NCBI GenBank assembly: GCA_015059365.1
Contig: SVAO01000003.1
Coordinates: 67,682 to 112,860 of the forward strand
DNA: 45,179 nucleotides
Reading direction: 5' to 3'
From: Bacillota bacterium
Lineage (GTDB): Bacteria; Bacillota_I; Bacilli_A; RF39; UBA660
The notes under the pieces were generated by a model. That model ran no database searches and was not told the origin of the DNA. It worked only from the letters and a program-made list of their open reading frames with translations. The translations under genes and the position numbers were made by a program. Below are positions 17,842 to 24,992 of this stretch, piece by piece (the first letter of the stretch is position 1; every line of letters starts with the position of its first letter).

Positions 17842-18501
17842 CTAAAAATCAAAGTTATCTCTTTTATTCTTTATAATTATTATTGTCAAACAAATGACAA
17901 TGATAACACTTAATATATAAGCATAATACTTTGCCCAAAAATCACCTAATATATATATCCAATTTGTCTCCTCATCGCTATTCTTATTAACTTCTTCATT
18001 AATTTCTTTATCCTTGTACTCACCAACAAGTTTCAAAAACTCTGTATAACTAATATCTCCTAATTCTACCCATTTTTGACAATATAAATAATCACTTGCT
18101 TCTTGACAAACTGGATCCTTATAATACTTATTATACTTAGGAATTGTTACGTATAACGTATTATATAAACGGTTTAAACAATCATTGTCATTAGCGTAAA
18201 CTTCAAAAACGTAACTTTTTCCACTAGCCAAATTATTTACATCAAAATTGTTTAAAAATTCCTTATTACTACTATATTTTTTACCCGTTTGTTTATCCAA
18301 TATAATCAAATCTTTATGAACATTATGAATAGTAATATTAAATAAAACTTCATCATCACTTTCTATATATTCGTAACTAGTTGTAATATTAGACGCTAAA
18401 GTGGAATATCTTATTTTTTCATCTGTAGTACAATATCCTTTAACATTAATCGGAATAGTTATTACAAACAATAACAATATCAACTTAACTATATTTTTCA
18501 T
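17842..18501 (-). CDS. unknown secreted, C-terminally anchored protein
   Basis: 219 residues. Signal peptide about 1-22 (ending NVKG), extracellular part of about 160 residues with five cysteines (C23, then C in the NDNDCLNRLY, DPVCQ and YLYCQKW segments), and a C-terminal membrane helix (about 188-210) with a short basic tail. I do not recognise a family. It lies 8 bases after the 529-residue membrane protein and before the cpaB promoter, so the two form a short upstream unit of the locus. Possibly an accessory surface or assembly factor. Confidence 0.7.
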   Translation of the reverse strand: MKNIVKLILLLFVITIPINVKGYCTTDEKIRYSTLASNITTSYEYIESDDEVLFNITIHNVHKDLIILDKQTGKKYSSNKEFLNNFDVNNLASGKSYVFEVYANDNDCLNRLYNTLYVTIPKYNKYYKDPVCQEASDYLYCQKWVELGDISYTEFLKLVGEYKDKEINEEVNKNSDEETNWIYILGDFWAKYYAYILSVIIVICLTIIIIKNKRDNFDF

Positions 18502-18509
18502 AACTCCTC

Positions 18510-20099
18510 CTACTTAACTTTAATTTTATAAACACAATCTCGCACCTTTATAACTAAATTTAAATAATTTGAATCTAATAGTTCTTTTTTTATTTCAAAG
18601 TAAAAATTACCATCATCATGTATTGTTTCAATCATTTTATTTATATTACTACTCTTATCGATACCATCAACTTCATATTCAAAACTTCCAAATTGCATTA
18701 TTAACGATTTAACATCAATTTGTAAATTTTCTAAAGCCATCAAATCCATATTTAACTTTAAAACAGCCTTATCGCTAACTCCTGATAAAATAGGTTTTAC
18801 TAACTCATAAAAGTTATAACATTCGTTATTTTTCACACACACATTATAATTAATTTTAAAAGATTCATTTATTTCAACATTGTTAATTTTTAACTCATGG
18901 CCTTCTAACAATCCATTACCTATAATATAATTATTACCAACATTAATAATATCATGATTCTTAACTTCATCTAAGTTATAAGGATTAATACTTATTTTTA
19001 TATCATCAGTTTTATCTTCAAACATTCCTTTTATAACCTGATCCGTATATACCATAGTCATTTTGCTTTGCTGTAATTCTGCCGGTATTTTATAAACTAA
19101 TATAAATTCTTGATAAGAATCACTTAATATCTGATTGACATAAGTTTCACCAATATCAATCAATTTCGAAGCATATTCTTTCGTATGATAAAATTTATTA
19201 TCATCTATTTTAAGTGCTAACTTTCCATATATAAATTTAGAAGTTTTGTTTACAGTTTTTATTTTTAATTTTACAACTACTAACATTTCATTTTTATTAA
19301 TTATCAAGTTATCCCTATAATCTTTTTGAGTTAAATAACTATCTAATATAGAAACGCTATAATTAGTAGGAGAAAAAATTTGTCCCTGAGTATAAATAAT
19401 ATCCTTTTTTATTACCATTCTAACTACTAAAACACCACAAACACTAATTGTAGCTATTAAAATACCAATTAGTATTATTTTATTTTCCACAATATAATAT
19501 TTTAAACTACGATAATTACGACGCAGTTTTCTCTTTAAAGTATGTGAATCAAATTCAACATTTACCTCAAATTCCTCGTTATCATTATCTGTTATATTTA
19601 GTTCTTGCACATCTTGACTAAAATCAAACTTCTTAACATCAAGACCAATAAAACGAACAAATGAAATAAAAACACCATAAATCTGAAATATAAAAATTAT
19701 GTTCAAAAAATCCCTAATAGCTCGTATTATCCGTTCATCAACTATTCCATCCTGCATTTTATAAATAGTAGAAATAGAATAAGCATATAACCCAATTAAT
19801 AAACAAAAACCTAAAATAATAGACACATAATATAATCTTGGTTTATCTTTAAACGACATTAGCACAAATACAATTACAGAAATAACAATAATTGCCATCG
19901 CAAAAATATAAGAGTAACTATTAAATAAAGAAGATATCACATCTATTCCAATTTTAACTTGAGAAGAATTTATAAAATCATTGAAAAATTCTAATAAGGC
20001 ATTAGTTTGATATATAAGGAATCCCATACATATCGTCATAATTAAATGTATTAATTTAAAATGTTTAATCAAAAATGCATATGGCTTTCTTAATATCAT
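18510..20099 (-). CDS. unknown polytopic membrane protein with large ectodomain
   Basis: 529 residues. Five membrane segments (about 16-37, 58-80, 88-110, 128-152, 208-229), a basic cytoplasmic loop (KRKLRRNYR near 190), then about 300 residues likely outside the membrane, mostly beta-strand-like with two cysteines in VCVKNNECYNF. No family recognised. It starts with ATG 6 bases after AGGAGG and is the first gene of the locus. The ectodomain could bind partners or sense the wall; this is inference. Confidence 0.7.
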   Translation of the reverse strand: MILRKPYAFLIKHFKLIHLIMTICMGFLIYQTNALLEFFNDFINSSQVKIGIDVISSLFNSYSYIFAMAIIVISVIVFVLMSFKDKPRLYYVSIILGFCLLIGLYAYSISTIYKMQDGIVDERIIRAIRDFLNIIFIFQIYGVFISFVRFIGLDVKKFDFSQDVQELNITDNDNEEFEVNVEFDSHTLKRKLRRNYRSLKYYIVENKIILIGILIATISVCGVLVVRMVIKKDIIYTQGQIFSPTNYSVSILDSYLTQKDYRDNLIINKNEMLVVVKLKIKTVNKTSKFIYGKLALKIDDNKFYHTKEYASKLIDIGETYVNQILSDSYQEFILVYKIPAELQQSKMTMVYTDQVIKGMFEDKTDDIKISINPYNLDEVKNHDIINVGNNYIIGNGLLEGHELKINNVEINESFKINYNVCVKNNECYNFYELVKPILSGVSDKAVLKLNMDLMALENLQIDVKSLIMQFGSFEYEVDGIDKSSNINKMIETIHDDGNFYFEIKKELLDSNYLNLVIKVRDCVYKIKVK

Positions 20100-20124
20100 A
20101 ACATACCTCCTCTATTCTAATATT

Positions 20125-20153
20125 AGTATAACTTATTTTTTATAAAAAAAAAA
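20125..20153 (-). promoter_or_regulatory. possible promoter for the first secretion-locus gene
   Basis: TATACT at 20125-20130 lies 26 bases before the start codon; the -35 region is only a T-run. Weak by sequence, but it is the sole candidate between the terminator at 20144-20181 and the gene. Confidence 0.35.
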
Positions 20154-20181
20154 GAACTTAGTTTGTTTTTACTTAAACTAA
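20144..20181 (-). terminator. terminator isolating the secretion locus
   Basis: Arms 20158-20164 and 20175-20181 (7 base pairs, loop of 10) are followed on the minus strand by GTTC and ten T. It would stop leftward transcripts from the toxin/tRNA region. Confidence 0.65.
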
Positions 20182-20402
20182 ATTTCAATCATCAACATTT
20201 CATAAAACTTATTCACATATGTGATATAAAAAACACTTTTAAAAAGTGGCCTTTTTCTCTTATTTTCATTAAAATATTATTTTGCTGGGCAATATAATTA
20301 TGTTTAAAAAGGAATTCCCTCTTTTTCACATCGTTATTGGCTTTGTCAATAACGTAGTGTGTTACTCAAATGGCATTTTAGTTAATTACTTTGTAAAAGT
20401 TC
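20182..20402. other. hairpin-rich intergenic stretch
   Basis: No supported gene. A short hairpin with T-runs on both sides (20234-20248, CACTTTT/AAAAGTG) could be a bidirectional terminator. A strong hairpin at 20332-20354 (CGTTATTG, 7-base loop, CAATAACG) can be extended by CACA/TGTG at 20327-20330 and 20358-20361. This looks like structured RNA or a protein-binding palindrome, but no promoter clearly fits it. Confidence 0.5.
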
Positions 20403-20430
20403 TTGTACACAGAACAACGTTTGCTATAAT
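20403..20430 (+). promoter_or_regulatory. promoter of the candidate toxin mRNA
   Basis: TTGTAC (20403-20408) and TATAAT (20425-20430), spacer 16. Transcription would start near 20438, giving a leader of about 56 bases that contains AGTTGGGTGGA at 20451-20461. Confidence 0.7.
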
Positions 20431-20493
20431 TGTATCTGGGAGCATTTAATAGTTGGGTGGAGCCAAACTTCAGATAAGAAGGGAGGCGAGAAT

Positions 20494-20577
20494 ATGAACA
20501 AGAAGGATTTTTTAATTCTATCTCTAGTAATAATTATCTTCCTTTTACTATTCTTACTATTTATAGTATTAATATAA
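20494..20577 (+). CDS. candidate type I toxin, 27-residue hydrophobic peptide
   Basis: The peptide is MNKKDF followed by 21 almost purely hydrophobic residues (L, I, V, F and one Ser): one membrane helix with a positively charged N-terminus, ending in LI at the stop. It has an excellent GGGAGG site 7 bases before the ATG and its own promoter. The 5' leader (20451-20461) can pair with 20584-20594 just past the stop over 11 base pairs with one G-U, as in type I toxin mRNAs kept inactive by 5'-3' folding. A convergent antisense RNA overlaps the 3' end. Not similar by eye to Fst, TxpA, BsrG or Hol_Tox peptides, so the family is unassigned. Expected action: membrane depolarisation when the antitoxin decays. 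Confidence 0.7.
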   Translation: MNKKDFLILSLVIIIFLLLFLLFIVLI

Positions 20578-20687
20578 AAGAAATCCACCTAACTCAGAAA
20601 TGATTTAGGTGGAACCCATTTATATGGCAACACTCAACACTGCAATATTAAGTGTTCCTTTAATATTTTATGAAGATTTCTTCATCT
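20576..20687 (-). ncRNA. candidate antisense antitoxin RNA
   Basis: A consensus-like promoter (TTGTCA at 20717-20722, spacer 17, TATTAT at 20694-20699) fires leftward and would start near 20687. The RNA begins with a small hairpin (ATGAAG-AAAT-CTTCAT) and ends in a 9-base-pair terminator hairpin (20584-20613) followed by TTTCTTTT. Its ~110 bases are fully complementary to the 3' end of the toxin mRNA, the layout of convergent type I pairs such as bsrG/SR4 and txpA/ratA. Ends are predicted, not measured. Confidence 0.65.
20584..20613 (-). terminator. terminator of the antitoxin RNA
   Basis: Perfect 9-base-pair stem (TCCACCTAA / TTAGGTGGA, loop of 12). The minus-strand side is followed by TTTCTTTT; the plus side lacks a T-run, so it is one-directional and sits just after the toxin stop codon. 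Confidence 0.75.
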
Positions 20688-20693
20688 ATATGC

Positions 20694-20722
20694 ATAATAA
20701 CATAAAAACGGCTTTTTGACAA
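20694..20722 (-). promoter_or_regulatory. promoter of the antitoxin RNA
   Basis: TTGTCA and TATTAT with exact 17-base spacing on the minus strand. The -35 lies inside the hairpin that would end the toxin mRNA (20705-20730). Confidence 0.72.
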
Positions 20723-20730
20723 GTCGTTTT
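20705..20730. terminator. terminator of toxin mRNA and possibly of the tRNA transcript
   Basis: Arms 20705-20714 and 20721-20730 form 10 pairs (one G-T) around a 6-base loop. AAATTTTT follows on plus and a run of five T on minus, so it may work both ways. A further 7-base-pair hairpin (20739-20755) stands directly after the tRNA. Confidence 0.55.
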
Positions 20731-20767
20731 AAATTTTTACTCGAATAGTTCGAGTTTGTTATCAATC

Positions 20768-20852
20768 TGGTACCGGTAGTCGGACTCGAACCGACACGGG
20801 ATAACCCACTTGATTTTGAGTCAAGCATGACTACCAATTCCATCATACCGGC
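20768..20852 (-). tRNA. tRNA-Leu (anticodon CAA)
   Basis: Read on the minus strand, the cloverleaf starts GCCGGTA and ends TACCGGT-A with CCA encoded (20768-20770). The anticodon loop CTCAAAA lies between CTTGA and TCAAG stems, giving CAA (Leu, UUG codons). A long variable arm of class II type and the GGTTCGAGTCC T-loop are present. 85 bases including CCA. The first pair is a G-U wobble. It is probably cotranscribed with, or follows, scpA-scpB. Confidence 0.95.
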
Positions 20853-20862
20853 ATTTTAGAGG

Positions 20863-21426
20863 TTAATCCTCTTCTTTGTATTTTGATTCAAAAAGATTAG
20901 TTTCATCTATATCTTCCTCATTACTAAAATCTATTTTAGGCAATTCTTCTAACGAATTAAGACCAAAATAATCTAGAAACTTAGATGTCGTAGAATAAAG
21001 AATTGGTCTACCTGGAAGTTCTGATTTACCACTTTCCTTAATCAATTCTTTTAAAAGTAATCTTCTAACCACATAACTACTATTAACTCCTCTTATTTCA
21101 TCTATTTGAGTTCGAGTTATAGGTTCATTATACGCTATTATTGCTAAAGTTTCAAGTGCTGATTGACTTAAAACTGCACTTTCTTCATTTTCTACTAAAC
21201 GTTCTAAATATTCTTTGCATTCTCTTTTAGTTACAAATTTATAACTCCCGCCAAATAATTCTAAAGATAGACCATGTTTTTCATTGTTATATTCGTTTTT
21301 TAAAACATTAATTAAATTTAAAACTATTTCCTCTTCAACATCTAAAATTTCAGAAAGTTGCTTTAAATTCATCCCTTCATCACCAGAAACAAATATTAAA
21401 CTTTCTACCACACTGACTAAATTCAT
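20863..21426 (-). CDS. scpB: segregation and condensation protein B
   Basis: 187 residues from the ATG at 21426, one base after the scpA stop. It has the ScpB winged-helix pattern: ESLIFVSGDEGMNLKQLSEIL at the start, ALETLAIIAYNEPITRTQIDEIRG in the middle, and LKELIKESGKSELPGRPILY near residue 145. ScpB dimers bind ScpA and the SMC ATPase to form condensin, which organises and segregates the chromosome. The ~30 C-terminal residues are acidic and variable. Confidence 0.95.
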   Translation of the reverse strand: MNLVSVVESLIFVSGDEGMNLKQLSEILDVEEEIVLNLINVLKNEYNNEKHGLSLELFGGSYKFVTKRECKEYLERLVENEESAVLSQSALETLAIIAYNEPITRTQIDEIRGVNSSYVVRRLLLKELIKESGKSELPGRPILYSTTSKFLDYFGLNSLEELPKIDFSNEEDIDETNLFESKYKEED

Positions 21427-21427
21427 T

Positions 21428-22147
21428 TTATTCACAACCTTTTGATAACAAATATATTTTCTCAAAATTACTTTCTTGATTTATTGTAAGTTCACCTTTA
21501 CGAGCTAAGTCTAAAATTGATAAAAAAGTAACTACAATATATGTTTTATTAAAATCTTCAAATAATTCTTCAAAATAAACTTTATTCTTATTTTTTAAAA
21601 TATTTCTAATTTCATTACTACGAACACTTACTGAATACTCTTTGGTAGTTATTTTAGTATTTAATGGTTTTTCTAATTCTTTTCTTTCTAAAAACTTCTT
21701 AAATGCCAATAATAAATCATCAACATTGCCATCTTCTTGATATTCATTAGTAACCTTAAAATCATTTAAACTACTTGGTTCTTTAGTATAAAAATCTTTT
21801 CTTGCTAACTCTAATTCTTTAAATTCTTCAGTAATATCTTTATAATGTTGATATTCTAATAATCGCTTAATAAGTTTTTCTCTAGGATCTTCCTCATATT
21901 CGTCTTCTTCTAATTTTGGTTTTGGTAATAACATATTAGATTTCATTTCTAAAAGTTCAGCCGCCATAATTAAATATTCACTGGCTATATTTAAATTTAA
22001 TTCTTCCATTTTATCTATATAATCCATATATTGTTTTGTAATATCTAAAATACTTATATCACAAATATCAATATCAGACTGTTTAATTAAATGTAAAAGT
22101 AAATCTAATGGGCCTTCAAAATTATCTATTGTTATTGTATACTCCAT
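21428..22147 (-). CDS. scpA: segregation and condensation protein A
   Basis: 239 residues from the ATG at 22147 (after AGGAGAG). The N-terminus DNFEGPLDLLLHLIKQSDIDI is the canonical kleisin start of ScpA; MAAELLEMKSNMLLPK follows at about 68-83. It bridges the SMC head domains with ScpB. Paired directly with scpB. TATAAT at 22171-22176 may be its -10. Confidence 0.96.
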   Translation of the reverse strand: MEYTITIDNFEGPLDLLLHLIKQSDIDICDISILDITKQYMDYIDKMEELNLNIASEYLIMAAELLEMKSNMLLPKPKLEEDEYEEDPREKLIKRLLEYQHYKDITEEFKELELARKDFYTKEPSSLNDFKVTNEYQEDGNVDDLLLAFKKFLERKELEKPLNTKITTKEYSVSVRSNEIRNILKNKNKVYFEELFEDFNKTYIVVTFLSILDLARKGELTINQESNFEKIYLLSKGCE

Positions 22148-22186
22148 ATTATCTCTCCTAGATAACATCAATTATAACATTACTTC

Positions 22187-22211
22187 AAAAAAAAAGAAAG
22201 TTTTCCTTTCT
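22187..22211 (-). terminator. terminator after the 210-residue unknown gene
   Basis: A 6-base-pair stem (22195-22200 / 22206-22211) is followed on minus by nine T, directly downstream of that gene's stop. Confidence 0.65.
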
Positions 22212-22213
22212 AA

Positions 22214-22846
22214 TTATTGTCTTTGTGAACTTAATTTTAAAATATTATAAATCTTTTCATATACTAGTTTCCAATTGTTTTTTAATTCTTCTTCTATATC
22301 ATTTATAATAATTTGTAAATCTTCTTCTTGTCTATCAAAACATTCAAAATATAAATATTTAATTCTCTCATAATTACTCTTATTTAATTGTTTTAAAATA
22401 TAATCATATATTTTTAATTCTTTTCTTGTTTTAAAGTTATCAATGCTTTGACTATCTTCAATTTGGTATACAACCTCAGTAACACTAATATGTTCACTTA
22501 CCTCCAGTACTTCTAATTCTTCATCAATTAAGAGTTTACTAACTCGTACTTTAGTCCCATTTTTAGAAAATTCAACCGCAACAACATCTTCGTCATTGGA
22601 AAACAAACACAAATATTTTATTATTCTAATATTGTGGTTACTAAACACTTCCGTTCTATTGTTTATGACTTTCAAAAAATCATCATTCATAATTATTTGC
22701 TTATTTCTAATATTTAACATATCAACATTATTAACTTTAATTAATGGGATTTTTCTTACGTGAATAATGTCATCACTTAAATTCCATTCATAAAAGTCGT
22801 ATAACTTTTTCTGCAAATTAATTAAAATATCATAAATGTAGTTCAC
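22214..22846 (-). CDS. unknown cytoplasmic protein
   Basis: 210 residues, no signal peptide or membrane helix. Rich in Asn, Ile, Glu and Lys with helical C-terminus (YEKIYNILKL). A beta-rich middle (VVAVEFSKNGTKVRVSKLLIDEELEVLEVSEHI) is the only notable stretch. I do not recognise the family. It overlaps the end of the preceding 74-residue membrane protein gene by 17 bases, so the two are likely coupled, and lies directly before scpA. Confidence 0.75.
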   Translation of the reverse strand: MNYIYDILINLQKKLYDFYEWNLSDDIIHVRKIPLIKVNNVDMLNIRNKQIIMNDDFLKVINNRTEVFSNHNIRIIKYLCLFSNDEDVVAVEFSKNGTKVRVSKLLIDEELEVLEVSEHISVTEVVYQIEDSQSIDNFKTRKELKIYDYILKQLNKSNYERIKYLYFECFDRQEEDLQIIINDIEEELKNNWKLVYEKIYNILKLSSQRQ

Positions 22847-23054
22847 TATATTTCCCTCCTGGCAATATTAATACTAAAGACATGATTAAAATTCCTACTC
22901 CTGCACACCAACATTCAAATTGTCTAATTATAAAGTTAACATATTCTAAAAAATTATACCCAATAGTTAGCAAATTTAAATAACTAATAATATAAACACT
23001 TCCAATAACTGTTAAACCAAAACCGATTAAAAAGAAAAAAATACGCGTGAGCAT
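22830..23054 (-). CDS. unknown small membrane protein
   Basis: 74 residues with two hydrophobic helices (about 4-25 and 50-66) around the motif NLLTIGYNFLEYVNFIIRQFECW. GGTGG ribosome site. Unknown function; conserved-looking sequence and tight overlap with the next gene support it as real. Confidence 0.7.
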   Translation of the reverse strand: MLTRIFFFLIGFGLTVIGSVYIISYLNLLTIGYNFLEYVNFIIRQFECWCAGVGILIMSLVLILPGGKYSELHL

Positions 23055-23147
23055 TTAACCACCTAATAAATTTTATTCAGTTTAAAATTGTTTATTTCAA
23101 TAACGAATAATTATATACTTTATGTCTAAACTAAAAATGGTGATAAT

Positions 23148-23660
23148 ATGCTTTTAACCTTATGTTTAAAAATTTTCTTTGTAAGAATTTTAGATGTGTC
23201 ATTAGGAACAGTTCGCACAATAATTTCTGTAAAAGGACAAAATTTACTTGCAAGTATAATTGGTTTTGTTGAAATAACTATCTGGTTTCTAGTTGTTAAA
23301 GAGGCCATTAATACAGAGAATACTAGTTTATGGATTGTTTTTTCTTATGCATCAGGATTTTCAGTTGGGACATATATTGGTGGGTTATTGTCAAGTAAGT
23401 TTATAGAAGGAAATCTAGGTGTTCAAATTATTACAGGTGAACACAATTATGAACTAATTGACATTTTAAGAAAAGAAGGATATGGAGTTACTGTAATCGA
23501 TGTTAAAGGACAAAATAATTCCGGAAAATATATGTTATTTATCGAAATCAATAATAAAAATTTCAATCATCTTAAAAATATCGTCAAAAAACATGATTCA
23601 CAAGCATTTATTGTAGTTAACGAAACTAAATATGTTCAAAATGGTTATTTAAAAAAATAA
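23148..23660 (+). CDS. DUF5698/DUF2179 (UPF0316) membrane protein
   Basis: 170 residues. Three hydrophobic segments (about 1-15, 28-48, 58-80), with LDVSLGTVRTI at 15-25 and EITIWFLVV at 43-51, then a soluble DUF2179 domain (VQIITGEHNYELIDILRKEGYGVTVIDVKGQN). This matches the UPF0316/YebE family of Bacillota. Molecular role unknown; DUF2179 domains resemble ligand-binding or regulatory folds. It is transcribed away from the scp group. Confidence 0.88.
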   Translation: MLLTLCLKIFFVRILDVSLGTVRTIISVKGQNLLASIIGFVEITIWFLVVKEAINTENTSLWIVFSYASGFSVGTYIGGLLSSKFIEGNLGVQIITGEHNYELIDILRKEGYGVTVIDVKGQNNSGKYMLFIEINNKNFNHLKNIVKKHDSQAFIVVNETKYVQNGYLKK

Positions 23661-23688
23661 TGACAAAAAAATACCAATCTGTTATAAT
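23660..23688 (+). promoter_or_regulatory. promoter of the RNHCP gene
   Basis: ATGACA and TATAAT with a 17-base spacer; the -35 overlaps the stop of the preceding gene. Transcription would begin about 10 bases before the ribosome site. Confidence 0.65.
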
Positions 23689-23703
23689 GGGTTTGGTGAT
23701 TAA

Positions 23704-24006
23704 ATGAAACAATTTACAATGAAAGATGAAAGTTTTATTTGTGAAAATTGTAAAAAAAAAGTTGACAAACTAAACTACACAGCTAGGGATCATTGCCCTT
23801 ATTGTCTTTATTCAAAACATGTAGATATTTTCCCAGGCGATAGGCAAAACCATTGTCATGGACTTTTAGAACCAATAAAAATTGAAAAATTCAAAAATAC
23901 ATATAAAATAATTTATAAATGTCAAAAATGTAAACAATTACATAAAAATATTATTGCAAATGATGATGATATAAATATAATTATTGAATTATCAAAAAAT
24001 CCCTAA
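23704..24006 (+). CDS. RNHCP domain zinc-ribbon protein
   Basis: 100 residues. Two zinc-ribbon cysteine pairs (CENCKKK near 14 and CPYCLYSKHVD near 37) with ARDHCPYC, the family's R-x-H-C-P signature, then GDRQNHCHGLLEP and a third pair KCQKCKQLH. This is the RNHCP domain, small proteins of unproven function, possibly RNA- or ribosome-linked. Confidence 0.9.
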   Translation: MKQFTMKDESFICENCKKKVDKLNYTARDHCPYCLYSKHVDIFPGDRQNHCHGLLEPIKIEKFKNTYKIIYKCQKCKQLHKNIIANDDDINIIIELSKNP

Positions 24007-24020
24007 ATGGGATTTTTTTA
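23994..24020. terminator. bidirectional terminator between convergent genes
   Basis: A 10-base-pair A/T-then-GGG stem (23994-24003 / 24009-24018) with T-runs on both strands; it overlaps the stop codons of both flanking genes. Confidence 0.85.
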
Positions 24021-24392
24021 AAACAACTGCGAAATATATGGTAAAGCCATTATAAATAACACTAATAATATAAATAAAACAATAACAAAACCTAAACCCG
24101 ATTTCGAATCTTCTTCAGTCATATCATTACTTTCTATTTTTATATTATCCTTTTCAGGTTTTATAGGTTCATATTTAACTTCTTCTAAATTTTTCACTTC
24201 ATTAGGAATTTGAACTTTTTGATTTAATTCTTCAGATACACTTACTCCTAAATTAATTTTGTCAGGTTCGAAAGAAACATCATTAGTTGCCACTTTCTCC
24301 ATAGAAACGGTATTATTAACATTACTAATTGAGGTGGTAGTAATATCCTCAAAATCATCTAATATTTCAATAATTTCATCTTCATTGTTCAT
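24018..24392 (-). CDS. unknown acidic protein with C-terminal membrane anchor
   Basis: 124 residues from the ATG at 24392 with GGAGAG; the longer frame reads back through a terminator and the preceding gene, so it is rejected. The first ~95 residues are acidic and low complexity (Glu, Asn, Ser, Val), followed by one C-terminal helix (GFVIVLFILLVLFIMALPYI). This is tail-anchored topology. No family recognised. Confidence 0.65.
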   Translation of the reverse strand: MNNEDEIIEILDDFEDITTTSISNVNNTVSMEKVATNDVSFEPDKINLGVSVSEELNQKVQIPNEVKNLEEVKYEPIKPEKDNIKIESNDMTEEDSKSGLGFVIVLFILLVLFIMALPYISQLF

Positions 24393-24424
24393 ATTCTTTC
24401 TCTCCTTATATAACAGATTATAGC

Positions 24425-24460
24425 AAAAAAAAACAAAAAGGAAAACTAATTTTCCTTTTT
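24425..24460 (-). terminator. terminator after the YehR-like lipoprotein
   Basis: An 11-base-pair stem AAAAAGGAAAA / TTTTCCTTTTT (loop CTAA) at 24435-24460, followed on minus by G and nine or more T. Confidence 0.82.
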
Positions 24461-24468
24461 TATTAATT

Positions 24469-24948
24469 TTATTTACACTCTGCACCAGTTTGTTCATATA
24501 ATTTTTTAATTCCATCAACAGTAATTTGATTATCATTATTTACAATTGATTTCATGCTAGAATCATCTTTTATTAATTGTTCCAAATCTAACTTAGTATA
24601 ATCGATTTTGGTAGTTGCAGTTACTTTTCCAGCTTCTTTTGTTACAGTAAAATCATACCCACCATAAGCATCATTCATACTTTCATATGTACTATTTAAA
24701 GTTGTTTCAAACAAATCAATTATACTTTCATCAGAACTGCTAACAACCTCCACTGTTTCTACTCTATTTACTACATCGCCTGTATAATAAATCTCATAAG
24801 TAGAATTCAATTCATAGTTGCTAACAACATCCTTTCGGTATAAAGCACAAGATAAAGTTTTTTCTTCCTCAGTTCCACAACCACTTACTAAAAATATAAC
24901 AAACAATAAACAACTGACAATGCCTAAAATCTTTTTAACCTTTTTCAT
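24469..24948 (-). CDS. YehR-like (DUF1307) lipoprotein
   Basis: 159 residues with a lipoprotein signal ending LVSGC (Cys24). The mature part starts GTEEEKTLSC and includes VTATTKIDYTKLDLEQL and ends TGAECK. It resembles YehR/DUF1307 small lipoproteins, and it is a distant paralogue of the lipoprotein at 31,058 (same T-L-x-C start and C-terminal x-C-K). Function unknown. Preceded by a good AGGAGGAGTG site. Confidence 0.78.
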   Translation of the reverse strand: MKKVKKILGIVSCLLFVIFLVSGCGTEEEKTLSCALYRKDVVSNYELNSTYEIYYTGDVVNRVETVEVVSSSDESIIDLFETTLNSTYESMNDAYGGYDFTVTKEAGKVTATTKIDYTKLDLEQLIKDDSSMKSIVNNDNQITVDGIKKLYEQTGAECK

Positions 24949-24992
24949 ACACTCCTCCTTATGTTTAATTTTAATATATCAAATAAAAATAT

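Noticed and set aside
20300..20449. 49-codon open frame on + (MFKKEFPL...)
   Set aside because: No ribosome site; it runs through a strong hairpin and the toxin promoter, so it is probably accidental.
24393..24536. N-terminal extension of the acidic anchored protein
   Set aside because: It would read through a terminator and into the preceding lipoprotein gene; the ATG at 24392 has the proper ribosome site.
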